Assembly: GCA_016704895.1 (NCBI GenBank)
Contig: JADIZG010000009.1
Span: 1-64,000, forward strand
Length of the DNA: 64,000 nucleotides
DNA from: Betaproteobacteria bacterium
GTDB lineage: Bacteria; Pseudomonadota; Gammaproteobacteria; Burkholderiales; Casimicrobiaceae
Direction: 5' to 3'
Shown here in pieces: positions 1 through 9,149 of this stretch. Positions within the stretch are counted from its first letter, which is position 1, and each line of letters starts with the position of its first letter. The notes beneath the pieces are model-generated. The model made no database searches, had not been told where the DNA came from, and saw only the letters and a list, made by a program, of their open reading frames with translations. The translations under genes were made by a program, and so were the position numbers.

Positions 1-77
1 CAACATCGGTGCGCGCCCAGCCTCCCATTGCGGCCTGGGTGGTTGGGTCTGCCCGGGTCTCCGCGCCTTACTGCCGG

Positions 78-112
78 TTGACAATACTATTGCGCATCGG
101 CACTATCGATGC
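78..112 (+). promoter_or_regulatory. Candidate higBA promoter and operator
   Basis: A -35 hexamer TTGACA at 78-83 is followed after 17 bases by CACTAT at 101-106. An inverted repeat GCATCG (94-99) / CGATGC (107-112) overlaps the -10 and the toxin start codon. Such operators are typical of higBA autoregulation by the antitoxin. The expected transcript start would lie almost on the toxin ATG, so the mRNA would be nearly leaderless, which makes the promoter call tentative. The first 77 bases of the window hold no gene that I can support. Confidence 0.4.
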
Positions 113-396
113 CGATCCATTCGTTCCGCGACAAAGCCACCGCGGCGGTGTTCGCCGGGCACGGGGTTCGTACCCTTCCGCCCGCGATCCAGGCGAGCGC
201 GCGCCGCAAGCTTGCGATGATCGACGCCACGGTCGACCTCGCCGATCTGGCAGCGATGCCCGGCAACCGGTTGGAGCGACTGGCGCGGGATCGTGCGGAC
301 AAGTTCAGCATCCGCATCAACCGCCAGTGGCGCATCTGCCTTCGCTGGGCTGCGCCGGATGCTTTCGACGTCGAGATCTGCGACTACCACCGATGA
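109..396 (+). CDS. higB: HigB-type toxin (RelE superfamily mRNA interferase)
   Basis: The 95-residue product matches the HigB / plasmid-maintenance killer family in length and layout: an N-terminal SFRDK stretch, the central LERLARDRADKFSIRI segment, the core NRQWRICLRW at residues 71-80 and the terminal DYH at 92-94. HigB toxins cleave mRNA at the ribosome and are neutralised by the following HigA antitoxin. The ATG at 109 is chosen because it aligns with the usual MI+SFRHK start. No clear Shine-Dalgarno sequence precedes it. The stop TGA (394-396) overlaps an ATG at 393, the usual coupling to higA in toxin-first pairs. Function is inferred from family resemblance. Confidence 0.85.
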   Translation: MPIHSFRDKATAAVFAGHGVRTLPPAIQASARRKLAMIDATVDLADLAAMPGNRLERLARDRADKFSIRINRQWRICLRWAAPDAFDVEICDYHR

Positions 397-756
397 AACG
401 ATCCATCGCCTCCCGACCTCGCCCGCACGGACTTCGCCGATGTCCTCGATGGACGGCGCCTGCCCGCGATTCACCCTGGCGAGGTGTTGCTGGAAGAGTT
501 CATCAAGCCGCTCGCCATCACGCGCTATCGGGCCGCCAAGGCGCTCGGGATCCAGCAACGCCGCGTCGACGAGATCTGCATGGGCACGCGCGCGGTCACG
601 GCCGACACGGCGATGCGGCTCGAACGCGTCTTCGGCGCGAGCGCCGAGTTCTGGCTCCGGCTGCAGGCATCGCACGACCTCGAAGTCGCGCGACGAGGAT
701 CGGCGAAGCGCATTCGCGCCGAGACGACCCCGCTGACGGCCAACCGACCGACCTGA
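393..756 (+). CDS. higA: HigA-type antitoxin, XRE family, with N-terminal frame break
   Basis: The frame that ends at 756 encodes a HigA-type helix-turn-helix protein: HPGEVLLEEF, then RAAKALGIQQRRVDEIC and AVTADTAMRLERVF, closing with EFWLRLQASHDLEVAR. HigA binds the toxin and the operator. The only standard start in this frame is GTG at 484, which would remove the conserved HPGE motif. The frame is open back to the higB stop and encodes DFADVLDGRRLPAIHPGE, which is typical HigA sequence. The expected coupled ATG at 393 lies one frame off, so an extra base between about 396 and 415 is likely. Sequencing error, a rare start codon (CTG 460, ATT 469) or a real lesion remain possible. Confidence 0.75.
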
Positions 757-822
757 GGCTTCCGCGGGCGTCGCCGCCTTCGAACCGGAGCATCCGTCCA
801 ACGGAGGCGTCTGTCGCTACGG

Positions 823-2689
<1,867 letters not shown>

Positions 2690-2690
2690 C

Positions 2691-2721
2691 AGGAGTCAGG
2701 AGTCAGTTGGCAGGAGTCAGT
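2691..2721. repeat. CAGGAGTCAG direct repeats upstream of glmS
   Basis: The ten-base unit CAGGAGTCAG occurs at 2691-2700 and 2712-2721, with a further GGAGTCAG copy overlapping the first (to 2707). The cluster lies directly against the glmS start codon on the minus strand, where it reads CTGACTCCTG. It leaves no normal Shine-Dalgarno sequence for glmS. It could be an intergenic simple repeat or a binding site; nothing in the sequence decides. Confidence 0.6.
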
Positions 2722-2734
2722 AGGCTATGCGCGG

Positions 2735-2848
2735 GATCGCGCATTGTTCGATCATATTTCCGATTATTTTGCGACGTAATATTCCAGCATGTACGCAGGT
2801 GGAATAATCTTCCATTCGTTAGCGAACTTTGGCAGTATTCTTCCATTC
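2735..2848. promoter_or_regulatory. AT-rich divergent control region, glmS / Lrp-type gene
   Basis: This is one of the few AT-rich stretches of the window and lies between divergent genes. It holds the inverted repeat TATTCCA (2780-2786) / TGGAATA (2800-2806), and the motif TTCCATTC occurs twice further on. Lrp/AsnC proteins usually bind degenerate AT-rich palindromes next to their own gene, so this is the natural place for the operator of the adjacent regulator. It would also cover the glmS promoter. No convincing -35/-10 pair could be fixed. Confidence 0.4.
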
Positions 2849-3340
2849 ATGGATCTCGACGACACCGACCTGCGCATCCTCGACCAGCTCCAGCGGGACG
2901 CGTCGCTCACCAACCAGGACCTGGCGGCGAAGGTGCACGTGTCGCCGGCAACCTGTCTGCGGCGGACGAAGCGGCTCGTCGACGAAGGGCTGATCGAGCG
3001 TACGGTCGCGCTGCTCTCCGCGGACAAGCTTGCGCCGGGGCTCTCCGCGGTCGTCGAGGTCATGCTGGAGCCGCAGACCGCGCAGACGCTCGACGCGTTC
3101 GAGGCGCGCGCGATCGGCGACCCTGCTGTGCAGCAGTGCTACCGCACCGCGAGCGGGCCGGACTTCGTGCTGTTCGCGACGGTCGTCGACATGCCCGCCT
3201 GGCACGCGTTCCTGCAGCGCGTGATGACCGACGACGCGCACGTGCGCAACGTGAAGAGCTTCTTCGTGGCGAAGCGCGCGAAGTTCGCGCCGGCGATCCC
3301 GCTGCGGAGGGGACCGGACCGGACCCCTCCGGGCGCCTGA
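2849..3340 (+). CDS. Lrp/AsnC family transcriptional regulator
   Basis: The 163-residue product has the standard Lrp/AsnC layout: an N-terminal winged helix (LDDTDLRILDQLQRD, then LTNQDLAAKVHVSPATCLRR) and a C-terminal RAM/AsnC ligand-binding domain ending near SFFVAKRAKFAP. The ATG at 2849 is preferred over one 60 bases upstream (2789), because the family begins right before the DLDDTDLRIL segment and the extra residues are not conserved in style. Such proteins act as dimers or octamers that sense amino acids or related ligands. The gene lies between divergent glmS and convergent glmU, so control of amino-sugar synthesis is possible but is inference. Confidence 0.85.
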   Translation: MDLDDTDLRILDQLQRDASLTNQDLAAKVHVSPATCLRRTKRLVDEGLIERTVALLSADKLAPGLSAVVEVMLEPQTAQTLDAFEARAIGDPAVQQCYRTASGPDFVLFATVVDMPAWHAFLQRVMTDDAHVRNVKSFFVAKRAKFAPAIPLRRGPDRTPPGA

Positions 3341-3353
3341 CGCCGCGCGTCGT

Positions 3354-3587
3354 TCAGGTGTCAGACACGGTGTCTGACACCGTGTCTGACACCGGGGTCG
3401 AGACGTTCGCTGCCGCGACGCACGCCGCGCAGAGGCAAGCGGTGCCACGCGCTTCCTCGGTCAGCGACGCGATCAGCGCCTCGGGGATCGTGACCTGCGT
3501 GCACCAGCAGGGCTCGTCCGGGCGGCCGGCCGCCATCGTGCAGGCGTTCGGGGCGCCGCAGCGCGGGCAGCGGGAAGGATCGATCAG
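3354..3587 (-). CDS. Cysteine-rich CWC-type small protein
   Basis: The frame encodes CPRCGAPNACTMAAG, then PCWCTQVTIPEAL and ACLCAACVAA. This CPxCG...CxMA...CWC...CxC pattern is that of the Cys-rich CWC family, small proteins of unknown function that probably bind zinc. No ATG, GTG or TTG precedes the first cysteine in frame. The coordinates use CTG at 3585-3587 as the earliest plausible start, while the first ATG (3534-3536) would remove the first three cysteines. Either a rare start or an indel is involved. The last residues, VSDTVSDTVSDT, come entirely from the palindromic repeat, which also supplies the stop. The gene is downstream of glmU in the same direction. Confidence 0.6.
   Translation of the reverse strand: MIDPSRCPRCGAPNACTMAAGRPDEPCWCTQVTIPEALIASLTEEARGTACLCAACVAAANVSTPVSDTVSDTVSDT
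3357..3393. repeat. GTGTCTGACAC palindromic repeat, three units
   Basis: GGTGTCAGACAC (3357-3368) and GTGTCTGACACC (3370-3381) form a perfect 12-bp inverted repeat with a one-base centre. A third unit GTGTCTGACACC follows at 3382-3393. The array lies between the convergent Lrp-type gene and the small Cys-rich gene, and could fold as a bidirectional terminator. In the minus-strand gene it is translated as a repeating VSDT tail. It resembles short REP-type sequences of proteobacteria. Confidence 0.7.
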
Positions 3588-3649
3588 GATGCCGTCATCG
3601 GAACTCGCGCCCCAGCCACGTCGACCACGTTCCGGAGGTTCGCCACCGG

Positions 3650-5026
3650 TCAGCCCGGCTTCTTCGCCGGCCGCTTCCAGCCGGCCACCGTGACCTGCGG
3701 CGCGCGGGCGATCGTGAGCTCGCCCGGCGGCGCGTTCTGGGCGATCGTGCTGCCGCCCGCGATCGTCGCGCCCGCGCCGATCTCGACCGGCGCGACCAGC
3801 ACTGCGTTCGAGCCGATCGACGCGTCGTCGCCGATCACCGTGCGGTGCTTGTTCGCGCCGTCGTAGTTCGCGGTGATCGTGCCTGCGCCGATGTTGACGC
3901 GCTCGCCGACCGTCGAGTCGCCGACGTACGCGAGGTGGTTCGCCTTCGAGGCGCGCCCCAGCGTGCTCGCCTTGACCTCGACGAAATTGCCGACGTGCAC
4001 GTCGTCGGCGAGCTCCGCGCCCGGACGCAGCCGCGCGTACGGCCCGACGCGCGCGTTCGCGCCGACCGTCGCGCCGTCGAGCATCGAGTACGCGAGCACC
4101 TCGGTGCCGGCGCCCACCTCGGTGTCGCGCAGCACGCAGTACGGGCCGACGCGCACTCCGTCGCCCAGCGCGACGCGGCCCTCGAAGATGCACCCGACGT
4201 CGATCGACACGCCGTCTCCGCAGGCGAGCGTTCCGCGCACGTCGAAACGCGCCGGATCGGCGATCGCGGTCCCCGCGCGCATCAGCGTCTCGGCCAGCCG
4301 GCGCTGCACGATGCGCTCGACCTCGGCCAGTTGCACGCGGTCGTTGATGCCGCGCGTGTCGCGCTCGTCGGGCGCGACGACCGCATCGACGGTCACGCCG
4401 TCGGCGACCGACGCCGCCACGACGTCGGTCAGGTAGTACTCGTTCTGCGCGTTGTGCGGCGTGAGCCTGGCGACCCATGCCGAGAGCAGCGCGGTCGGTG
4501 CGGCGAGCACCCCGGTGTAGATCTCGTCGATGGCGCGCTCGGACGGGCTCGCGTCGCGATCCTCGACGATCCGGTGCACCGCGCCGCTGCCGTCGCGCAC
4601 GACGCGCCCGAGCCCCGAGGGATCGGGCACGTGCGCGGTCAGCAGCGCGAGACGGCCCCGTGCCGCGCGCTCGGCGAGCGCGTGCAGGAGCGGCCCGGGG
4701 ATCAGGGGCGTGTCGCCGTTGATGACGACGGTGACGCCGTCGCGCGGCAGCGAGGCGAGCGCGACGCGCACCGCGTCGCCGGTCCCGCGCGGCGGATCCT
4801 GCCGGACGAACCCGAGGCCCGGCGCGCGCAGCGCCTGCTCGACCTCGTCGCCGCCGTGGCCGACGACCACGGCGATCGCCGCGGGGGAAATCGCTCGCGC
4901 CGCGTCGAGCACGTGCGCCAGCATCGGACGGCCGGCGATCAGGTGCAGCACCTTCGGCCGGGCCGAGCGCATGCGCTTGCCGAGGCCGGCGGCCATGACG
5001 ACGACGTGGACGGGCGAGGCGGACAT
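3650..5026 (-). CDS. glmU: Bifunctional GlmU: UDP-GlcNAc pyrophosphorylase / GlcN-1-P acetyltransferase
   Basis: The 458-residue protein has both GlmU domains. The N-terminal nucleotidyltransferase starts with VVVMAAGLGKRMRSARPKVL, holding the Gly-rich loop and Lys25. The C-terminal left-handed beta-helix shows hexapeptide repeats and the conserved KANHLAYVGD and INIGAGTITANYDG-type segments (here VNIGAGTITANYDG). GlmU acetylates glucosamine-1-phosphate and couples it to UTP, giving UDP-GlcNAc for peptidoglycan and LPS. Length and both ends are normal, so the start ATG at 5026 is secure. Clustering with glmS gives two of the three enzymes of the pathway. The gene is divergent from the ParA-like gene; the 220 bases between them hold no recognisable element. 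Confidence 0.95.
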   Translation of the reverse strand: MSASPVHVVVMAAGLGKRMRSARPKVLHLIAGRPMLAHVLDAARAISPAAIAVVVGHGGDEVEQALRAPGLGFVRQDPPRGTGDAVRVALASLPRDGVTVVINGDTPLIPGPLLHALAERAARGRLALLTAHVPDPSGLGRVVRDGSGAVHRIVEDRDASPSERAIDEIYTGVLAAPTALLSAWVARLTPHNAQNEYYLTDVVAASVADGVTVDAVVAPDERDTRGINDRVQLAEVERIVQRRLAETLMRAGTAIADPARFDVRGTLACGDGVSIDVGCIFEGRVALGDGVRVGPYCVLRDTEVGAGTEVLAYSMLDGATVGANARVGPYARLRPGAELADDVHVGNFVEVKASTLGRASKANHLAYVGDSTVGERVNIGAGTITANYDGANKHRTVIGDDASIGSNAVLVAPVEIGAGATIAGGSTIAQNAPPGELTIARAPQVTVAGWKRPAKKPG

Positions 5027-5246
5027 GGGAGCGTTCGTGCGCGCGGTCGCGACATTCTACGCGGACGGCGTCCGTGCCGCGCCGCGCGCCCTCGGTCGTC
5101 CCGGCACGCCGCTCGCGCGATGGCGTCCGGCGCGATTCGTCGGCGCGGCCGCGCGCCGCGCCCGCGCGTCGACAGGCGCGTCTTCGCGGGCTGTGCTGAA
5201 CAACGTCCCGTCTTCATCGCCAGGCATTCACGGTATCCTCGCGGCG

Positions 5247-6011
5247 ATGGCGATCATCGCAGTCTTCAACCAGAAAGGCGGCGTCGGCAAGACGACGACT
5301 GCGCTCAACCTGCTCGCGGGCATCGCGCAGCGCGGTCAGCGCCCGGTCGGCATCGACCTCGATCCGCAGGGCCACCTGTCGCACGTGTTCGGCACGCAGC
5401 CGCGGGCGGCCGACGACACGGTCTACGGCTTCTTCGCGCGCCAGCGTCCGCTGGCGGACATCGCGCGCGTCAGCAGGAGCGGCGTCGTGATCTGTCCCGC
5501 GCACATGGAGCTCGCGAAACTCGACGCGATGCTCGGCAAGGGCTTCAACGTCGTGACGCGCCTGCGCCATGCGCTCCGCGCGCCCGACGCGGTCGGCGGA
5601 CCGGTCGTGATCGACTGCTGCCCGCTGCTCAACGTGCTCTCGCTCAACGCCGTGTTCGCGTGCGACCTGATCGTCGTGCCGGTGTCGGCGGACTACCTCG
5701 CCGTGCAGGGCGCGAAGGAGGTGGAGCGCGCGCTCAACGCGCTCGAGCCGGTGTTCAAGCAGCGGCTGCCCCGCCGCTACGTGATCACCCGCTTCGACAT
5801 GCGGCGCAAGATGAGCGCGGAGGTGGTCGCGGAGATGGCGCGCTCGTTCCGGCCCGAGGAGATCTGCGTCACGCGCATCCGCGAGAACGTGAAGCTCGCG
5901 GAGAGCCCGGCCGAGGGGCTCGACGTGTTCAGGCACGCGCCGGAGAGCCGCGGCGCGCGCGACTACGAGGCGCTGCTCGACGAGCTAGTGGGTGCCGGCT
6001 TTCTGCGCTGA
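5247..6011 (+). CDS. Solitary ParA/MinD-type ATPase
   Basis: The 254-residue product opens with MAIIAVFNQKGGVGKTTT, a deviant Walker A motif (residues 10-17) with the signature lysine of ParA/MinD/Soj ATPases. It continues with DLDPQGHLSHVFG and a Walker B-like VVIDCCPLLNVLSLNA. These proteins position DNA or protein cargo by ATP-dependent dimerisation. This is a second ParA besides the chromosomal parA at 40.4-41.2 kb, and no ParB-like partner lies next to it, so the cargo is unknown. The ATG at 5247 puts the ATPase fold at the N-terminus as expected. Its end overlaps the end of the convergent 80-aa gene by 27 bases. Confidence 0.85.
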   Translation: MAIIAVFNQKGGVGKTTTALNLLAGIAQRGQRPVGIDLDPQGHLSHVFGTQPRAADDTVYGFFARQRPLADIARVSRSGVVICPAHMELAKLDAMLGKGFNVVTRLRHALRAPDAVGGPVVIDCCPLLNVLSLNAVFACDLIVVPVSADYLAVQGAKEVERALNALEPVFKQRLPRRYVITRFDMRRKMSAEVVAEMARSFRPEEICVTRIRENVKLAESPAEGLDVFRHAPESRGARDYEALLDELVGAGFLR

Positions 6012-6227
6012 AGCGGCGCCGGCGGCGCTGATCATGCCGATGATGCCCTCGACGTCGAGCGTGTCGACGCGCCTCGGCACCGCCTGCTCGCGGCACTCGA
6101 GGATCTCGCAGTGGTGGTACATCTGGCGCAGGCGGCGCTCGGCGTCGTCCTGCGATCCGGCCATGATGTGGATGTTTTCGACGCGCTGGCCGTGGCGCGT
6201 CTTGATCGAGAAGCCGTAACGGACCAT
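5985..6227 (-). CDS. Conserved hypothetical protein, 80 aa
   Basis: The small protein begins MVRYGFSIKTRHGQRVENIHI and continues AGSQDDAERRLRQMYHHCEILECRE. The start is fixed by a strong Shine-Dalgarno sequence, GGAGG, just upstream of the ATG at 6227. The N-terminal half looks like a compact alpha/beta fold with a charged helix; the C-terminal third is hydrophobic and alanine-rich. I do not recognise a function. It overlaps the ParA-like gene tail to tail and is divergent from the kinase-like gene. Confidence 0.75.
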   Translation of the reverse strand: MVRYGFSIKTRHGQRVENIHIMAGSQDDAERRLRQMYHHCEILECREQAVPRRVDTLDVEGIIGMISAAGAASAQKAGTH

Positions 6228-6341
6228 CGTTCCTCCCTGCCTCATCCGTTCACCCGCCCCATCAAGGACTTGGCGGCGCACCCTGTGGTGCCGGTTCGGG
6301 AATCGAATGCAAATATCATTCCGCGCACACGTTTCCGTCCG

Positions 6342-7412
6342 ATGACCACCGACGCCCGACCCCCCTCGGCGACAACGGGAGGCGGAGTGTACCGCGAAAT
6401 CCACGGTGCGCTCGTGCGAATGGCGCTAGTGAGCACTGACCAACCTGTCAGGCTGATCCCGCTGACCGGCGGAATCTCGTCCGACATCTGGCGCGTCGAG
6501 GCCGCCGGGACGACGTTCTGCGTCAAGCGTGCCCTGTCGCGGCTCAAGGTCGCCGCCGACTGGCGGGTGCCGGTCGGGCGCAACCGGTACGAGGTCGCCT
6601 GGTTCCGGGTGGCCGGTCAGATCGTCCCGTCGGCCGTGCCCGCGATCCTGGGCGACGACCCGGAGGCGGGCGCGTTCGCGATGGCCTGGCTCCCGCCCGA
6701 CCGCTACCCGGTCTGGAAGTCGCTGCTCCGGGAGGGAACCGTCGACCTCGCGACGGCGGCAGGCGTCGGCGACGTCCTCGGCCGCATCCACGCGGCGACC
6801 GCCGACCGGCCCGACATCGCGCAGGCGTTCCCGACCGACGACCTGTTCCAGGCGATCCGCCTCGAGCCCTACCTCGAGGCGACCGCACGCGTGCACGTCG
6901 ACCTCGCGGACCGGCTCGCTGCGCTGGTCGCGACGACCGCCTCGACGCGGCGCGTCCTCGTGCACGGCGACTTCAGCCCGAAGAACCTGCTCGTCGGTCC
7001 CGACGGTCCGGTCGTGCTGGACGCCGAGTGCGCCTGGTTCGGCGACCCGGCGTTCGACCTCGCGTTCGTGCTGAACCACCTGCTGCTCAAGGGCGTGTGG
7101 CGCCCGGCCGCGCGGGATCGTTATCTCGACGCGTACGCGGCGCTCGTCGAGGGCTACCGGACGCACGTCGCCTGGGAGCCCTGGCGCGAGATGGAGCGGC
7201 GCACGGCCGCGCTGCTGCCGGGGCTCCTGCTCGCCCGCATCGACGGCAAGTCGCCGGCCGAGTACGTCACCGACGATCGCGACCGGGAAGCGGTGCGCAC
7301 GTTCGCGCGCGCGCACCTGCGCGCGCCGACCGACACGCTCGCCGAAATCGCGCACAATTGGCGAACGGCGGCCCCGGCGCCGCCGGCCGACGAATCGAAG
7401 ATCCCGCGATGA
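6342..7412 (+). CDS. Aminoglycoside-phosphotransferase-like small-molecule kinase
   Basis: The 356-residue protein belongs to the APH/choline kinase fold. Lys62 in CVKRAL is the probable ATP-binding lysine, the Brenner motif HGDFSPKN lies at 208-215 with the catalytic aspartate, and VVLDAE near 224-229 carries the metal-binding aspartate. Family members phosphorylate hydroxyls of sugars, choline, homoserine or antibiotics, so the substrate cannot be read from sequence. The ATG at 6342 is chosen because upstream sequence looks intergenic. The stop overlaps the start of the 109-aa gene (ATGA), and a divergent enolase follows. A role in phosphorylating a glycerate-like or related substrate for that enolase is speculative. 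Confidence 0.75.
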   Translation: MTTDARPPSATTGGGVYREIHGALVRMALVSTDQPVRLIPLTGGISSDIWRVEAAGTTFCVKRALSRLKVAADWRVPVGRNRYEVAWFRVAGQIVPSAVPAILGDDPEAGAFAMAWLPPDRYPVWKSLLREGTVDLATAAGVGDVLGRIHAATADRPDIAQAFPTDDLFQAIRLEPYLEATARVHVDLADRLAALVATTASTRRVLVHGDFSPKNLLVGPDGPVVLDAECAWFGDPAFDLAFVLNHLLLKGVWRPAARDRYLDAYAALVEGYRTHVAWEPWREMERRTAALLPGLLLARIDGKSPAEYVTDDRDREAVRTFARAHLRAPTDTLAEIAHNWRTAAPAPPADESKIPR

Positions 7413-7738
7413 CCGACAAGACCCCCGACGCCCGGACCGCCTGGGCGGCCAGCCAGTTCGAGAACATCGACAACGAGATCGCGCGGCTCGCGACGATCTG
7501 CAGGGTCGATTTCCGCGACCGAACCAACATCGAGCGCGTCATCCGGAACGACGCGTCCGTGTGCGGATCGAACAACCCCGTCGCGTTCGGCAAGCTGCGC
7601 GACCTGCTGATGATGCATTACGCGGCGCGCACGAAGACCGCCGCGGTCCTGGGCGAGGCCGAGACGCAGGCGATCATCGACTCGGTCGTCGAGCGGATCC
7701 TCGAGCGTTTCGCCGCCCGAGGTGGCGGCAAGCCTTGA
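7409..7738 (+). CDS. Hypothetical protein, 109 aa, coupled to kinase and enolase genes
   Basis: The gene starts with an ATG that overlaps the stop of the kinase-like gene and ends 43 bases before the GTG start of the enolase-like gene, so the three are probably one transcript. The product is soluble and mostly helical: an acidic N-terminal half with FENIDNEIARLATICRVDFRD, a central GSNNPVAFGKLRDLLMMHYA, and a C-terminal helix IIDSVVERILERFA. I do not recognise the family. Context suggests a partner or regulator of the flanking enzymes. Confidence 0.7.
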   Translation: MTDKTPDARTAWAASQFENIDNEIARLATICRVDFRDRTNIERVIRNDASVCGSNNPVAFGKLRDLLMMHYAARTKTAAVLGEAETQAIIDSVVERILERFAARGGGKP

Positions 7739-7781
7739 CCGCCGCACGGACCCTGGCGCGCGGACGTCCGCAGGCGCGGTC

Positions 7782-9098
7782 GTGACCTCGACGTCGATCA
7801 AGGCGGTCCGCGCGCGACGCGTCTGGGACTCGCGCGGGCGGCCGACCGTCGAGGCCGAGGTCGAGCTCGCCGGCGGCGCGCGCGGGCGGGCGATCGCCCC
7901 GGCCGGCGCGTCGCGCGGCACGCGCGAGGCGACCGACCTGCGCGACGGCGGCACGCGCTTCGGCGGCCTCGACGTGCTCGGGGCCTGCGAGAACGTGCGC
8001 TCGAGGATCGCGAACGCCCTTCGCGGCCTGGACGCGCTCGACCAGGCGGCGATCGACGCGGCGATCGTCGCGCTCGACGGAACGCCGAACAAGGCGAAGC
8101 TCGGCGGCAACGCGACGGTGGCCGTGTCGATGGCGGTCGCGCATGCCGCCGCCGCGGCGCGCGGCGTGCCGCTTTGGAGACACCTCGCGGGCAACGCGCC
8201 GGCCAGCCTGCCGCTGCCCGAGGTGCAGATCTTCGGCGGCGGCGCGCACGCGGGCCGGCGTGTCGACGTGCAGGACTTCATGGTGATGCCGGTCGGCGCG
8301 TGGACGTTCGGCGACGCGATCGCGATCGTCGCCGAGGTCTATCGCGTGGCGGGCGCGATCATGCAGGAGTCGGGCAAGCTCGCCGGCGTCGCCGACGAGG
8401 GCGGCTGGTGGCCCGCGTTCGCGTCGAACGAGGAGGCGCTCACCACGCTCGTGCGCGCGATCGAAGGCGCCGGACTTCGCCCGGGCGAGGACGTCGCGAT
8501 CTCGCTCGACATCGCCGCGTCCGAGTTCGGCCGGGACGGCCGCTACCGGCTCGCGCTCGACGGCAACGAGCTCGACCGCGACGCGATGGCCGCGATGCTG
8601 CTCGACTGGATCGCCCGCTACCCGATCGTCTCGATCGAGGACCCGTTCGCCGAGGACGACCGCGTCGCGTGGATCCGTTTCGGCGAGGCGGTCGCGAACC
8701 GCATCCAGATCGTCGGCGACGACTACCTGACGACCGACGCCGGCGAGGTCGACCGCGCCGCGCTGGATCACGCTTGCAACGCGGTGCTCGTGAAGCCGAA
8801 CCAGGCGGGGACGCTCACCGAGGCGCGCGCCGCGCTCGACGCCGGCCGCCGCCACGGCTTCGGCACGATCGTCTCGGCGCGGTCGGGCGAATCCGAGGAC
8901 GTCACCGTCGCGCACCTCGCGGTCGGCTGGAACGCCGGGCAGCTCAAGGTCGGATCGTTCGCGCGCAGCGAGCGCATGGCCAAGTGGAACGAGGTGCTGC
9001 GCATCGAGGAGTCGCTGGGCGCCGACGCGGTCTTCGCAGGCGCGGGCGCGCTGCCGATCCGGCGTCCCGTGAAGATCAACGGCAAGCCGGGCGTCTAG
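7782..9098 (+). CDS. Divergent enolase paralogue (phosphopyruvate hydratase family)
   Basis: The 438-residue protein aligns over its whole length with enolase. Metal ligands are retained (D243 in SLDIAA, E286 in SIEDPF, D313 in VGDDYL), as are the catalytic pair E206 (ADEGG) and K338 (LVKPNQAGTLTE), K389, and H156 in GGGAHAG. The usual SHRSGE loop is SARSGE, so the substrate-contacting histidine is Ala366, and the mobile loop reads PAGASRGTRE instead of PSGASTG. The GTG at 7782 gives the normal enolase start. These changes and the unusual neighbours suggest a paralogue with altered substrate; a housekeeping enolase would be expected elsewhere, usually near pyrG. Ordinary enolase activity cannot be excluded. 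Confidence 0.8.
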   Translation: MTSTSIKAVRARRVWDSRGRPTVEAEVELAGGARGRAIAPAGASRGTREATDLRDGGTRFGGLDVLGACENVRSRIANALRGLDALDQAAIDAAIVALDGTPNKAKLGGNATVAVSMAVAHAAAAARGVPLWRHLAGNAPASLPLPEVQIFGGGAHAGRRVDVQDFMVMPVGAWTFGDAIAIVAEVYRVAGAIMQESGKLAGVADEGGWWPAFASNEEALTTLVRAIEGAGLRPGEDVAISLDIAASEFGRDGRYRLALDGNELDRDAMAAMLLDWIARYPIVSIEDPFAEDDRVAWIRFGEAVANRIQIVGDDYLTTDAGEVDRAALDHACNAVLVKPNQAGTLTEARAALDAGRRHGFGTIVSARSGESEDVTVAHLAVGWNAGQLKVGSFARSERMAKWNEVLRIEESLGADAVFAGAGALPIRRPVKINGKPGV

Positions 9099-9101
9099 TC
9101 A

Positions 9102-9147
9102 CCCCGGGAACGCGTTTCGTTCCCGGAGTCGAACCACGTTCCCGGGG
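9102..9147. terminator. Bidirectional hairpin between enolase-like and HAD genes
   Basis: CCGGGAACG (9104-9112) and CGTTCCCGG (9118-9126) form a nine-base-pair stem with a five-base loop. A third arm CGTTCCCGGGG (9137-9147) can instead pair with CCCCGGGAACG (9102-9112), giving two mutually exclusive hairpins. It lies between convergent stops, so it probably terminates both transcripts, although no U-tract follows. A related sequence lies at 3621-3644, beyond the glmU stop. Confidence 0.55.
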
Positions 9148-9149
9148 TT

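Noticed and set aside
7782..9098. Calling this the housekeeping enolase eno without reservation
   Set aside because: The His of the SHRSGE loop is missing and the mobile loop is altered; neighbours are not pyrG or ftsB as usual.
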